A stretch of DNA of 64,000 nucleotides from Paramecium pentaurelia (lineage: Eukaryota; Ciliophora; Oligohymenophorea; Peniculida; Parameciidae), in the NCBI GenBank assembly GCA_905183005.1, contig CAJJDO010000001.1:129836-193835 (forward strand), written 5' to 3'. Positions 11,535 through 22,400 of the stretch are shown here, one piece after another. Every line of letters begins with the position of its first letter. The first letter of the stretch is position 1. The notes below the pieces were generated by a model. It had not been told where the DNA came from. It searched no databases and saw nothing but the letters and a program-made list of their open reading frames with translations. The position numbers and the translations under genes are program-made.

Positions 11535-12885
11535 TCAATGTTTAGCCTTTCCAAATCCAACCATATTTGTATCCCTATCATAAATACTCAAATATTTAGT
11601 TAAGAAAATATCTCCTAAAATCCAAGCAGGTCCTTGAGGATCTGGAATATCCAATGGCATGAATGCTCCTATGCATTATTTAGAAGTTCCTTAAATAAAT
11701 GCTGATGCTGAAACATCATTATTTAAAGGTATTTCTGTACCATCATCTTTTAATTCCATTATATAATCTCTAGATTCTAGATCATAATCAACTCCATCAA
11801 TTCTAAATGTTAATTTAGGTAACTCATTCAAATTTGAGCAATCATCATTTATATTAGTTAAATCTAATATGTAACTATAATAATACCTAACAATTTCATC
11901 AAATCCTCAAAAGGACCTGTTATAAGAGAAGTACCTGTATCAGCTACTACTTTACAACCTTTAGGACAAAACCCCTCATCTTTTCCATTGACTAATATAT
12001 TTTCAGCCTTTATCATCCAATAATATTTATCAATAACTGGATGATAATGAACTGGACCATCAAGTTTAGTGACATCATAACCACCAAAAGTAATTTAGGA
12101 TTCATAACTATTGACTTAGTTACTCATATAAAATGAGAATTAGTTAGATTTTAATTTCTTCTCTTGGATGATATTGTCAAACAATGGATTAAAATTATAG
12201 GCTGCCATACTTGGATAAGCTAATCCTACTATACCATCGAAACCTGACTTTGCAATTATTTAACTTTCATACATTTTAAAAAACTGAACCATTTTCTTCT
12301 ATTATTTCTGCAATATTTTGGTCTTCAACTTCTATTTCACCTAATTTTACAACATCTGAATTTATTTCACCATTTAAATCACCAGTACCAAATTACACAT
12401 TCAAAGCATATCCTAAATGTTTAGATCTGAAACTTGGTTTATATTATGTATGTTGTTTGCATCCTTCATTCTTACATTTAGTAGAGTCTATCCAAAAGTT
12501 TGCAGAACCAGTATCAAATATCACTTAAAATTCTTAATCGCCTACTGTAATGGGTCCAGTAAATTAAGTATTCTTAAAATTATGTAATTTCAAAGATGTT
12601 TCTTTTTTCTACTCCTTTTATTATGGTTTTGGAACATACCCACCGAATTCTATTTCTTATATGTCAATTGGAGTTTGTTATCGAAAATATGTTTATTTAG
12701 TTGATAGAAAATCATACATTTCTCTAGCTGTCACCTAAGACTTCAAATGGATAACATACAATTTTATGAGTTTCCTTTAATTTTATGGTGAATATTTTGT
12801 TATCTTATTTCTCTTAAAGGAAACTACCTTACTCTTAACCACAGAGAATTGTGACAATCAATAAGGAAAATATGAGTTAATTCAT
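11535..12885 (-). CDS. pepsin-like aspartyl protease (family A1), 425 aa
   Basis: Secretory or lysosomal endopeptidase made as a zymogen. A signal peptide (MNQLIFSLLIVTILCG) is followed by a propeptide of about 65 residues and the bilobal enzyme. Both catalytic aspartates are visible: VIFDTGSANFW and VADTGTSLITGP. DGIVGLAYPS, CIGAFMPLD and WILGDIFLTKYLSIYDRD mark the two lobes; the C-terminus is normal. At the flap the usual Tyr (YGTG) is Phe: VQFGTGDLNG. Introns of 25 and 23 bases are clear. A third (25 bases, ends CAAAG) just before DGIVGL is needed for the frame but has a weak acceptor. Confidence 0.93.
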
Positions 12886-13617
12886 TGTTAAAAAAACGAT
12901 AATAAATATTGATATATAATTACTTTTTGATTCAAATCTGAATAGAGTGATAATCACTTATACTTCATTTTATTTTAGAATTCTACTTATATTTAATTAA
13001 GGTATGAGAAATCTATATTTGAAACATATTGAAAATCATTAGAAATATAATAATTTGTGAATGTTGTAAATATCATTGAAAGATATCAAATATAAAATAA
13101 GAATGGTATCCTTTTTGATGTTCTTATAACAGATCAAATAAAAATATTGATTAAATATGTGAAGGAAAATATAGAACTAAAAATAGAGTTATTGTTATTT
13201 GAAATAAATTGATTGAAGTCTTATTATTACTAAAAATAATCTAATTTATACGATATAAAATATTACATGATTATTATAATTTTTGTTGTCTCAGGTAAAA
13301 GGAATAATAATTTTAATGTACAATAATAAAATTATAGTTTACATAGTTGATGCATAATTATATTAATAATATTTATAATTTATCATTATAATTGAATAAA
13401 TAAAATAGATATTAGAAATATCAATTGAAATATATTAAATGAGTATTCAAATTAGTCTTATTATTTAAATATATGTATATAGTATATATTATATATTGAA
13501 ATTTAATTAATGATAGTAATATTGATTTGTTAATAATTATATATGTAATGAATAGAAAATGAATAAATAAATTGAATTATATTTATTAATATTATGAATA
13601 TAAAACACAATGATGCT
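12886..13617. other. long AT-rich intergenic region
   Basis: Over 700 bases with TGA in most frames and no protein-like segment. Nothing supported. Confidence 0.55.
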
Positions 13618-14086
13618 TCAAGTTAAAACTCCTTATGTTTTGGATGATGCTACAGGTTATTATTGTTATTGTTGATTTTATTATGGTCTCAAATTGTTAG
13701 CTAATTCAAAATCAAGTAATTCTTTTTCTCTAAAATAATCTGAATATAATCTGCATACTTTTATTTCATAGCAGTGTTGTAATTTTATCCTGTCTTTTCA
13801 AGTAATTCTAAACTTTCCTTTAAAGATTTCAAAACATCTTCCAATTATCTTTCTACAAGAACTCCACCAATCAATCTCCAACATCTATAATAGATAGTAT
13901 AATTCACCTTCTCTTTGGATCAATATTTTTAACTGCATCCAAAACTAATGTATGCTCCTTTCTTTCATCTTCAATATCAAGATAGACTCTGAATATTTCA
14001 GCATAATCCTGTCTCATTTTGTTGTATTATACAACTTATTAATTAGTTAAATTCTTCAACATCTCTTACTATTATTGCTATTGCAT
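13618..14086 (-). CDS. PFDN2: prefoldin subunit 2, 138 aa
   Basis: Beta-type subunit of the hexameric prefoldin chaperone that passes unfolded actin and tubulin to CCT. A Gln-rich start (MQQQQQQEM) leads into helix 1 with YNKMRQDYAEIF, then LVLDAVKNIDPKR and the family hallmark RCWRLIGGVLVERQLEDVL at the beta-hairpin. The second helix carries KESLELLEKT, and a Q/N-rich tail ends GVLT. Two introns (23 bases beginning GTGAAT and 29 bases beginning GTATGC) give an exact frame. The length equals that of other eukaryotic PFDN2 proteins. Confidence 0.94.
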
Positions 14087-14194
14087 TAAATCAATAATTA
14101 AAATTTTTAATGACTTACATATTAATATTGAATTATAATATTGATAACAATAAAATAATAATGAAAATATATGCATTGAATATATGATTTAATG

Positions 14195-14700
14195 TCATCT
14201 TAATCTGAAGAATTTCCAAATAGTACCTTCTTCGAATTCAGATGTGAAATCGTATTTGGTTAATCTTTGTTCCTTTCTTCTCCATTGTAATCCATTGTCC
14301 ACAAATCCCTAAATCATTAATAGGAATGTACAGTAAGTCTATTGTTACTATTCATGCAAGCAAATAATGCTCCTGCCATCATAATTGAATTCCAAGCAAT
14401 TGAGAATCCTCTCTATCTAATATATTCAGTAGATGTTAATCCTAAAGTGGCTCTTCTTGCAGCAAAGAATCCTAAAAATGCCACTGTTGCAAATAGACCA
14501 AAATCTGCTTTGTTCAAATTTCTCAATACCTTTTCCAATATATGATATAAATTTACATCTCCAACTGTAGGCTTACTAATGATTACTGGATAAGGTGGTC
14601 TTTCACCAACATTATAGAGTACCTATAATCTTCTAATCTTTAATAGATTCAGCCATCCAAAAAATGAATCATGTTCAAATGTTCCCCTATATGTTGACAT
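14195..14700 (-). CDS. hypothetical small membrane protein, 160 aa
   Basis: I do not recognise the family. The N-terminal half is soluble (MSTYRGTFEHDSFFGWL...VGERPPYPVI). It is followed by hydrophobic segments around FGLFATVAFLGFFAARRA and AWNSIMMAGALFACMNS, then a basic C-terminal tail (QWRRKEQRLTKYDF...KFFRLR). Two membrane spans and a basic tail are reminiscent of accessory subunits of mitochondrial membrane complexes, but that is a guess. One 23-base intron (GTACAT...ATTTAG). It ends 108 bases from prefoldin and starts 25 bases from the Bet3 stop. Confidence 0.75.
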
Positions 14701-14724
14701 AAATTAAAATATATATTATATTAA

Positions 14725-15316
14725 TCATTCATCATCTTTGAACTTTTCTCTAATCATTTCAACTTACAAAATAGTTTTATCATCATTTTTCAATTAATCT
14801 TTTAAGAATCTACAAGTAGCTATCCAATGAATCTATATAAAATATAAATAAATACTGTTGATAAAGCTCCTCTAATAGCTCCTGCAATCATATTTGAATA
14901 ATTGAGTCCTTATAAATGTTCTGGTAATTCAACAAAATCATTTAAAGGATTTTCAACGAAATGTAAATTAAAAGTGAATATCTTATCAGTCTCAGGTAAT
15001 ACCTCTACTTCAGCTGTTACTCCAAGAAACATTTACATAGCTCCCTATCTTAAAAATAGATACAAACCTTGCCAATATTTTCTGCAACATCAATTTTATC
15101 TCTGCATTATTTAATTTCTGCTTTGGAAAGGTATTCATCAATAATTCTTTATCCAATATTATAACCCATTTTTTCCAATTATTCATTTGCTTCAATAACA
15201 GTATCACTATCCTTAATAATTTGTGAAACTATGGCACCATAAGTTAAAGTCAATAATTCTGAATTCACTTTTTCAATTCTATTCACTACTACTTTATTTG
15301 ATTTTCTAATCTGCAT
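14725..15316 (-). CDS. TRAPPC3: TRAPP complex subunit Bet3/TRAPPC3, 181 aa
   Basis: Core subunit of the TRAPP vesicle-tethering complexes, the GEF for Rab1/Ypt1. Landmarks in order: LLTLTYGAIVSQIIKD, EKMGYNIGQRIIDEYLSK, MQMFLGVTAEVEVL, ENPLNDFVELPEHLQGLNYS, MIAGAIRGAL, then IHWIATCRFLKD. The -NPL-DFVELP- and SN-x-GA-RGAL motifs are diagnostic. Two introns of 23 bases each (one ends AAGATAG, one GTATTT...ATATAG) are required and leave 182 codons exactly. The cysteine that is palmitoylated in animal Bet3 sits elsewhere in this alignment, so acylation cannot be judged. Confidence 0.93.
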
Positions 15317-15585
15317 ATAATTAATAATTATTATATTTAGAATATCTCTTATAAATATTGTTTATTTAATTTATAATATTAATCTCATTCATATACAAAT
15401 ATTTCATTAATTTTAGATTATAAAAATTCCAATTATATAGATATTATATTAATAATTCTATCTTTCATTACCTTATCTTTTATTATTAAGAATATCATCA
15501 TTTTTATTATTTTTTATTATATCATATTTAATTTAACTAAAATCTTGTTTCTTTTTATGTTTTAGATAATATATTTATTTATTTT

Positions 15586-16764
15586 ATGAATAAAAATAGT
15601 ATTATTATAGGGAGCCCATCTTATTAAAAAGGGTTGGCAATTTCATCAAAGAACCGATCAGAAATAATAGGTTTTCAAAAGGTTTAAAATATCGAAAATT
15701 AAACTAATGAAAATTTAAAAATTGATGAATCATGGTTTAATCTTATGTTCAAAAGATAATAAAATTGTACATCTATGAAGGGTAATCTACAAAAGAAAAG
15801 TCCTCATTTTCTTATTGGATATTAATAAAAATATTGTGAATTGGAAAATAGAGTTTTTTCTTATTATAAATCTGATAATAAATTAGAATTAGAGGGATCC
15901 TTAGACTTTGATTTATAAGCATATGAATACAGACAAATACAAAATGAGAGACATCAAACAATACAGTTTACGTATCATAAACAAAATCATTTAGTTTAAT
16001 CCCTAAAGGTACTTAAAAAGAATTTGTTTTTTAAGCTGCCTAACCAGAAACTACTCATCTTTGGGCTTTATAAATACAGATTCATTTAAATGACTCTATT
16101 GGAAATTAAAAATAATTGAATTTCTTAATTCAAATACCTAGATTTTGGAAAAACTCTTAAATCAAAACTTCTAAAGTCTTAAGTGATTGTTAAGATGGTG
16201 ATATAGCATTATTTAAATCTAAAGATAATACGACAAAAGTTTTAAGAGCAATAACAATGTGTGAATATGATCATGTTTGTATGCTCTACAGAGATAATGG
16301 ATTTTTATTTGTATTTGAAGCAGTATAAACAGGAGTTGGTACATTTCCATGGAGTAAATAAAATATTAATATTTAAAGCTGATTTAGTTGAGAAGCACTA
16401 TTAAGATTATTATGAAAAGATATGTATCAGAAAATTAAATTATACAAAAAAGTATACACAAGAAGTATAATAAAAATTAAAACAATTTATTTTAAATAAT
16501 TTAGGAAATGAATATGGTCTTACTCCTTCAAAACTCTTTAAGACTATATCATAAATTGTTCCTCATTAAACTCAAGAAGAGGAAAAAAAAAGAACATATT
16601 TTTGTTCAGAACTTGTTGCAAAAGCATATAAAGAAATGGGACTACTTGATAAATTGAAATCATCTACATAATATTATCCAAGTGATTTTACTTAAGAGAA
16701 AAAATTATAATTATTAGATGGAGCAACATTAGATCCTGAAATGTTGGTAGTTTTTGAACATTGA
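15586..16764 (+). CDS. PH domain plus permuted papain-fold (YiiX-like) hydrolase, 376 aa
   Basis: Residues about 65-170 look like a PH domain: MKGNLQKKSPHFLIGYQQKY-C-EL at the first strands, FVFQAAQ and TTHLWALQIQIHLN in the last strand and helix. The C-terminal half has the circularly permuted NlpC/P60 (YiiX/LRAT-like) pattern: DGDIALFKSKD, then a His in CEYDHVCMLYR, and later the Cys in TYFCSELVAKAYKEMGLL. Those are the expected catalytic His and Cys in permuted order. Members of this fold are thiol hydrolases or acyltransferases acting on lipids or peptides; lipid-bound action is inferred from the PH domain. Introns of 23 and 25 bases. The start at 15586 keeps an open, protein-like N-terminus. 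Confidence 0.78.
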
Positions 16765-16835
16765 TCATTGTAATAGATCAAATTTTAATAGTAATAATTA
16801 TATAATATATTATAATGTAAATACATAGAATCTAA

Positions 16836-17975
16836 TCACCAATCATCATCTTCTTCATCTTTTTCATCTATCTTTTATTGAATTTATTATTATTATTATT
16901 ATTATTATTATATTTATTATTTTTATTTATTTGATTTATTTGTATTGATGCTGACTAATTTTGTATTTGGATCTACTTTTAAATTAGGACTAATAAATTC
17001 TTATTCATCTGAATGAGCATATATTGTCTCTTCAATTAGTATTTAACCACCAACTTAACAACTTGAAGGACAACTGTAAATATATAATGCTCCCCATTCT
17101 AAGTTATACAATTCAGGAAAGTAAGTAAGAATAGAATTATTAATTTAGAATTCGAATATCTTATTCTTTTTGCAATGTGGACATTTTGATTCAATTTATG
17201 GTTATTTTTTATCACTAAACCATAATGGTTTACTTTAAGAATCAAAACAATATCTCACAATATGATTTGGATATTATGTTAGAAAACTAAATTATATGTT
17301 TTTACAAATACTGTTAATAAATAAGAAAACAACCATCAATATTATTTTGTTGATCTTTTTCTAAACCATCTAGTTCATTAATATCTTCTTTTTCTTCTGT
17401 ACTCTTTAAATAGTTCTCATATATTTTATTTTCATTATCAAATTTAACATTCTTCAAATCTACATCTTTATCTTCATCATCAAAATTAGTTGGTAATAGT
17501 TCTTCAGCTACTTAAAGTTCATTGTTATTCTCTTTAGCATTTATAATCTCAGTATCAATTATAAATGATTTATTTTATGGAGAAAGTATATACTCTTTAT
17601 TTTTAGATTACAAAAGTTAAGGCTTTTATTATGATTACATTCTAAAAACTCTAACACTACTATTATTTTTAGAACATTATTCATTTAAGCAAAGAAATAC
17701 ATAAATCTCTCTAAAAGAAGCATGTTTCTTATTTAATGGAGCATATATCTTAAGAATATAATTAGAATAATACTTAAAGTAACATTTTCATTTGATTTCC
17801 GCATTATTAACATTTTATTGATTCAAACTTATCTTCATTCTCTAAAAAATACTAAAATTTAATTAATATTTTCTACAGGTAATCCATTTGCATAAGAAGG
17901 TAATTCATCATCTATATTAAGGATATCATCTGTTTATTCTAAATATCCAATTACAATTTCTTCCTTATTATTCAT
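16836..17975 (-). CDS. PDCD2: PDCD2 family protein with poly-Gln tail, 354 aa
   Basis: PDCD2/TSR4 proteins are co-translational chaperones of ribosomal protein uS5. The N-terminal part has the zinc pair KCQQCGNQMKMLLQ directly followed by IYAPLNKKHASFREIYVFLC, as in the family's zinc/TYPP region. After an acidic middle part comes the PDCD2_C domain: KCPHCKKNKIFEFQI and LEWGALYIYSCPSSC. The tail holds a run of eight glutamines encoded by TAA repeats (16880-16912), then an acidic end EKDEEDDDW. Three introns of 25 bases each. The proposed MYND finger seen in some PDCD2 proteins is absent, so it is closer to PDCD2L. Confidence 0.9.
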
Positions 17976-18076
17976 TAATTAAAGAATTAATTTTAATGCA
18001 ATTAGAATTATTTTCAATCACAAATATTTGATTTAAATATAAATATACTTTCTATAGAATATAAAAAATAAAGTGT

Positions 18077-19422
18077 TCAAACTTTTTGATATTCTAGTTT
18101 TGATTCTAATTTTTTGGCTTCTTTAATCTTCCTACCTGCTTTGAAATAATCTTCCTCAATTACATAATCTCTATCTCCTCTAATAGCAAACATACCTAAA
18201 TATAATTTATAATTAGTATACCAGCTTCAGTACATACATTTCTTAGATCAGCTCCATTAAATTCTTCACATAATTTTGATAACTACTCAAAATCTACTTC
18301 TCCTTTAGTTGTAATCTTTCTTGAATGAATTTTTAATATATCATATCTAGCTTATTCATTAGGTAATGGTATTTCAACCTCTAATATATTAAATATTTAA
18401 ATTAATACTTCTATCCAATCTTCCTGGTCTTAACAAAGCTGGATCCAAAATATCTGGTCTATTAGTTGCCATTACTACTTTAACTTTTCCCAAATCATCA
18501 AAACCATCTAATTGATTTAATAATTCCATAAGAGTTCTTTAAATTTCTCTATCTGCTGAAGTTCCATCACTAAATCTTCTTCCTCCAATTGCATCAATTT
18601 CATCCATGAATATTATACAAGGTTAATTTTCTTTAGCATAAGTAAACATTTCTCTTATAACTCTAGCACTTTCTCCAATGTACTTATCAACTATACTAGA
18701 TGCTACTATTTTTAAGAACTTCGCCTAAACATTACAAGCCAATGCTCTATCAATAATCTCAAATTATATTATACCTTGCAATCAAAGTTTTCCCTGTCCC
18801 AGGAGGTCCATACATTAAACAACCTTTTGGAGGTTTCACTCCAACTCTTTTAAATAGTTCTGGATTAGTGATAGGTAATTCAATTGTCTATAATCCTATT
18901 AAAATAAGAAATATCACTTCTCTTAAGATTCTTAACTAATCATTTAATCCTCCAATCTCATCAAATAACACCTTTCCTGGATCTTCATGTGCCATATGAA
19001 ATACCTAAGGATCAACTTCTCTAGGCATTATTCTACAAATAGTATATGTATCTTAATCAAGTGCAATTCTAGTTCCTATTACTAATTTTGTCCTATCTAG
19101 GTTAGGTTTAGCACCAACTACATATCTTTATCCACTATTCAATTTTGCAATATCTATGATAAAAAGATTATTTTTCTATATACATTTTTCATCATTTATC
19201 TTCATTAAGATTTCTCCTACTGATTAACCCCTTATATTCAAACTCTTAATGTTATCTTCAAATCTCTCAAGCTCTTCCTTTTTTTTCCTTGTTTATACTC
19301 TACCTTATTAATTTAACATTAGATCATTTACTTTCCTTTACTAATTTTTCTCTTTCTTCTGTTTCCTTCAATAACTTAATATATTTCATTTCTAAAGTTG
19401 ATCTTTAATTTGCCAATTCCAT
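18077..19422 (-). CDS. RPT4: 26S proteasome regulatory ATPase Rpt4 (PSMC6), 391 aa
   Basis: One of six AAA+ ATPases in the base of the 19S cap that unfold substrates. N-terminal coiled coil (YIKLLKETEEREKLVKE), OB region (RYVVGAKPNLDRTKL), then the AAA module with Walker A GPPGTGKT, Walker B IIFMDEIDAIGGRR, MATNRPDILDPALLRPGRLDR (sensor 1/arginine finger region) and NGADLRNVCTEAG. The C-terminus KKLESKLEYQKV is nearly the human Rpt4 ending, which lacks the HbYX motif; this singles out Rpt4. Six introns (28, 30, 30, 28, 28, 26) are used; the two 30-base ones are multiples of three and are supported by family fit. Length matches human (389). Confidence 0.96.
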
Positions 19423-19469
19423 TTAATTATTTCAATTTTATATTTATTAGATAAGGATTATCAACTATA

Positions 19470-22400
19470 ATGAAATAATTAGAACAATTTGCCAATACTT
19501 TTTATAGTCTCCTCTAAGCTTAACCTCAAAAACTAAGTAATTTTAGAGTTAAGCTTAAATTTATATTATCCCAACTTAAATACTAATATTCTGATATTTT
19601 AGAAGAACAACAGAAGCTAGCTAAAAAAAATTCAAATGATTCTAACATCCTTCAAAGTCTTATCTCAAATTTACAGTAAACTGATAAAAGTCATCATTAA
19701 ATTGAGTAAAATGAACTCATATTTTGTAATAAGCTCTAAGATGTATTAAAAAAGTTCAAAAAACCATATATAGAGAATTTAAAAGATATAGCTTAATAAG
19801 TCTTAATAGCTGACCTTAATCAACTCTAAGAAATGTCTAAAATTATTCATTCCATATCTCCACTACATGAGATACTCTTATAATTAAGAAATTATATTAG
19901 TTAAGAAAATACCTATTATGAGGATAAAGCACTATTAAAATGCCCCTTAACAACTATTCATGCTATTAATAAAGAAATAGCTACTTCATTGATTAAAGGA
20001 GATCAGAATTTAATATCAATTCTAGAAAACTAAGGGTATTAAATCAAAAGATTAAAAAATAATGAAGAAATCTTTTACTATTAAAGATATCTAGTATCAT
20101 ATGTACTAAGATCATTGATCTTCCAACTATAACTTCCTCCTGGATTTGTAATGAGAGTATCGACTTATGAATAAAAAAACAAGGAGTTGAAAAAATAATA
20201 TTCATATTTCTTCATTACCGAAAAAGTCGCCTAATCAGATTTAGTAATTAATAAGATTGAGTTTGCAAAACATTATTTATCTTTATAATGTACTGATCAT
20301 CTAGACAGCCTTATTCCATAATACTATGGAAATCTATAAGCCTCTTTCTAGAAAGATATACCTCAATAATAAACTATGTATGAGTAATTTAAAAATCCAC
20401 TCTTGTATTATAAAAAAAATATTTTTGAAGTAACATATAGTCCATAGGAATTTGAAGATTTTAAACCATAAAATATATATGAAAACTTTTTGAATTTCTT
20501 ATCATTTCTATCAGACTCTTAATTGAATGATTTTCATTATAAGTAAGAAGAAAAGAATCAAATAATTAGATACAAATCACTTTAAATAACTTAGGATATG
20601 TTATAATTGACATACTAAAGAATTAAAAAATTAGAAGATACATTAATAACAGTTCAAGAAGTAATATTTCCTTAGTAATTGTGTGTTAGATTAATTTAAA
20701 TAACTGAAAAATTGAATTAAATTTTCTTTTAATTTTAAAGATTAGATACAAGTAGATTTTAAACATTAAATGAATATTAAGAATATTTGAGTAAAATAAA
20801 TTTAGAAGAATTAATTCATAAAATAATTGATTAAAAAAATATAACCAAATATAATAATTAAATAAGGTAAATTAAATAAGATCTAAATCAATTAGAATAG
20901 TAGCATGAAAAAACATAAGGGAAATAAAATTAAAATCCTAATTTGTTATCTTAATATTATTTGTAAGGACCAAAATATATTATTATAAATTGTTGTTAAA
21001 AAATAGATATCCAATATGAAATTAGTTTAACCAATAGGATTAAACTTTTAGATTTTTTGGCAAATTTAAATTTCTATTTAGATACTTAATTTGTTAGTTA
21101 ATAAGAGTATATTTATGATTCAATTATCAAAGGATTTAATGATTCTTGGTTTGAATTAGATTTATGGAAATAGGCATTTAAAGCAAATTATTCAATCTAA
21201 TCATAATGCTAATTTAATAATACTCTTTTTGTTGAATTATTGGCTATATTATTTTTTAAAGAAAATTATACAAAATTAAATTTGAATATATTTGAATCAT
21301 TAGAATAAGTATAGGAAAATGAAAAAAATTCTCATATTTTAATTTCATATTTAATGAATAAATCATTTAAAGGAGATTTAGGATTTGGAAAACATATTAC
21401 ATTAGTGGAGAGTGCTTTGAAACATAAAAAATTTTATTTATTATTAAAATTATTGGAAAACAATTAAGGATAAAAGATTCGATTTGAATATTTTAATTAT
21501 CTTTTAGATGAAACCTAAAATTTATTTTCTTAATCTGCATATTTTTCAAATTTATCAGAAAATGATACAAAATATCATGAATAAATATTTGATTAGATAG
21601 CTAAGGTTCATCCATAATTAGAAGGAAGATTGAGATGGGATCATTTTTGGAATCAAATAGTTAAAAATTTTGGAGAACATACTTTAAAAATATTAGGTCG
21701 TGGATTTTGGAGTTTAAAGGATGAATAATATAAATAAATATTTATTAACAAACAATTAGGAAATTAAGGAGAAATTCCAAGTTATTTAGAATTGAGTTTA
21801 ATTGCATAGATTAATAAGAATAATAATAAGAATTACTCAGTTCTTAAAGTTAATGATCCATTCATTAATTAATTATTATTTATTCAACCTAATTTTCCTT
21901 TATAAAAGTTTATGGCCTCTTAATTATATCAATTATTATAATTAGATTAATTTAGTTCAAGAGTTGAATTAATTTAAAGTGAATAATAAATCTATTCAGT
22001 TTATTAAGTAATTAATCAATTCAATAACAATTAAAGATCAAAAGTAACAATAGCTCAATTTTTATAACATAATGAATATAATGAATAAAGATTAAGAAAT
22101 AAAATAGGTAATTATAATTTAGCTAATAAAATTGTACTTTGTATATTATTATTATCAACAAATACATCTCCAGATGAAGAATTACTAGTTCCATGTGGTA
22201 ATTACTTATCACCAGTTTCTACAAATTTCTATTTCAATCCTCAATATGATAATTTTATTAATTCCCATGGATTTGAAAGAGATGGTGAGAATGTTAAATT
22301 ATGTTGTAATAATATCTATTTCTTAATGTAATTTATGAAAGAAAAAATAGATTATTAACTTTTACAAAACTTTTAGAATATTACATTAACTATTCAATAA

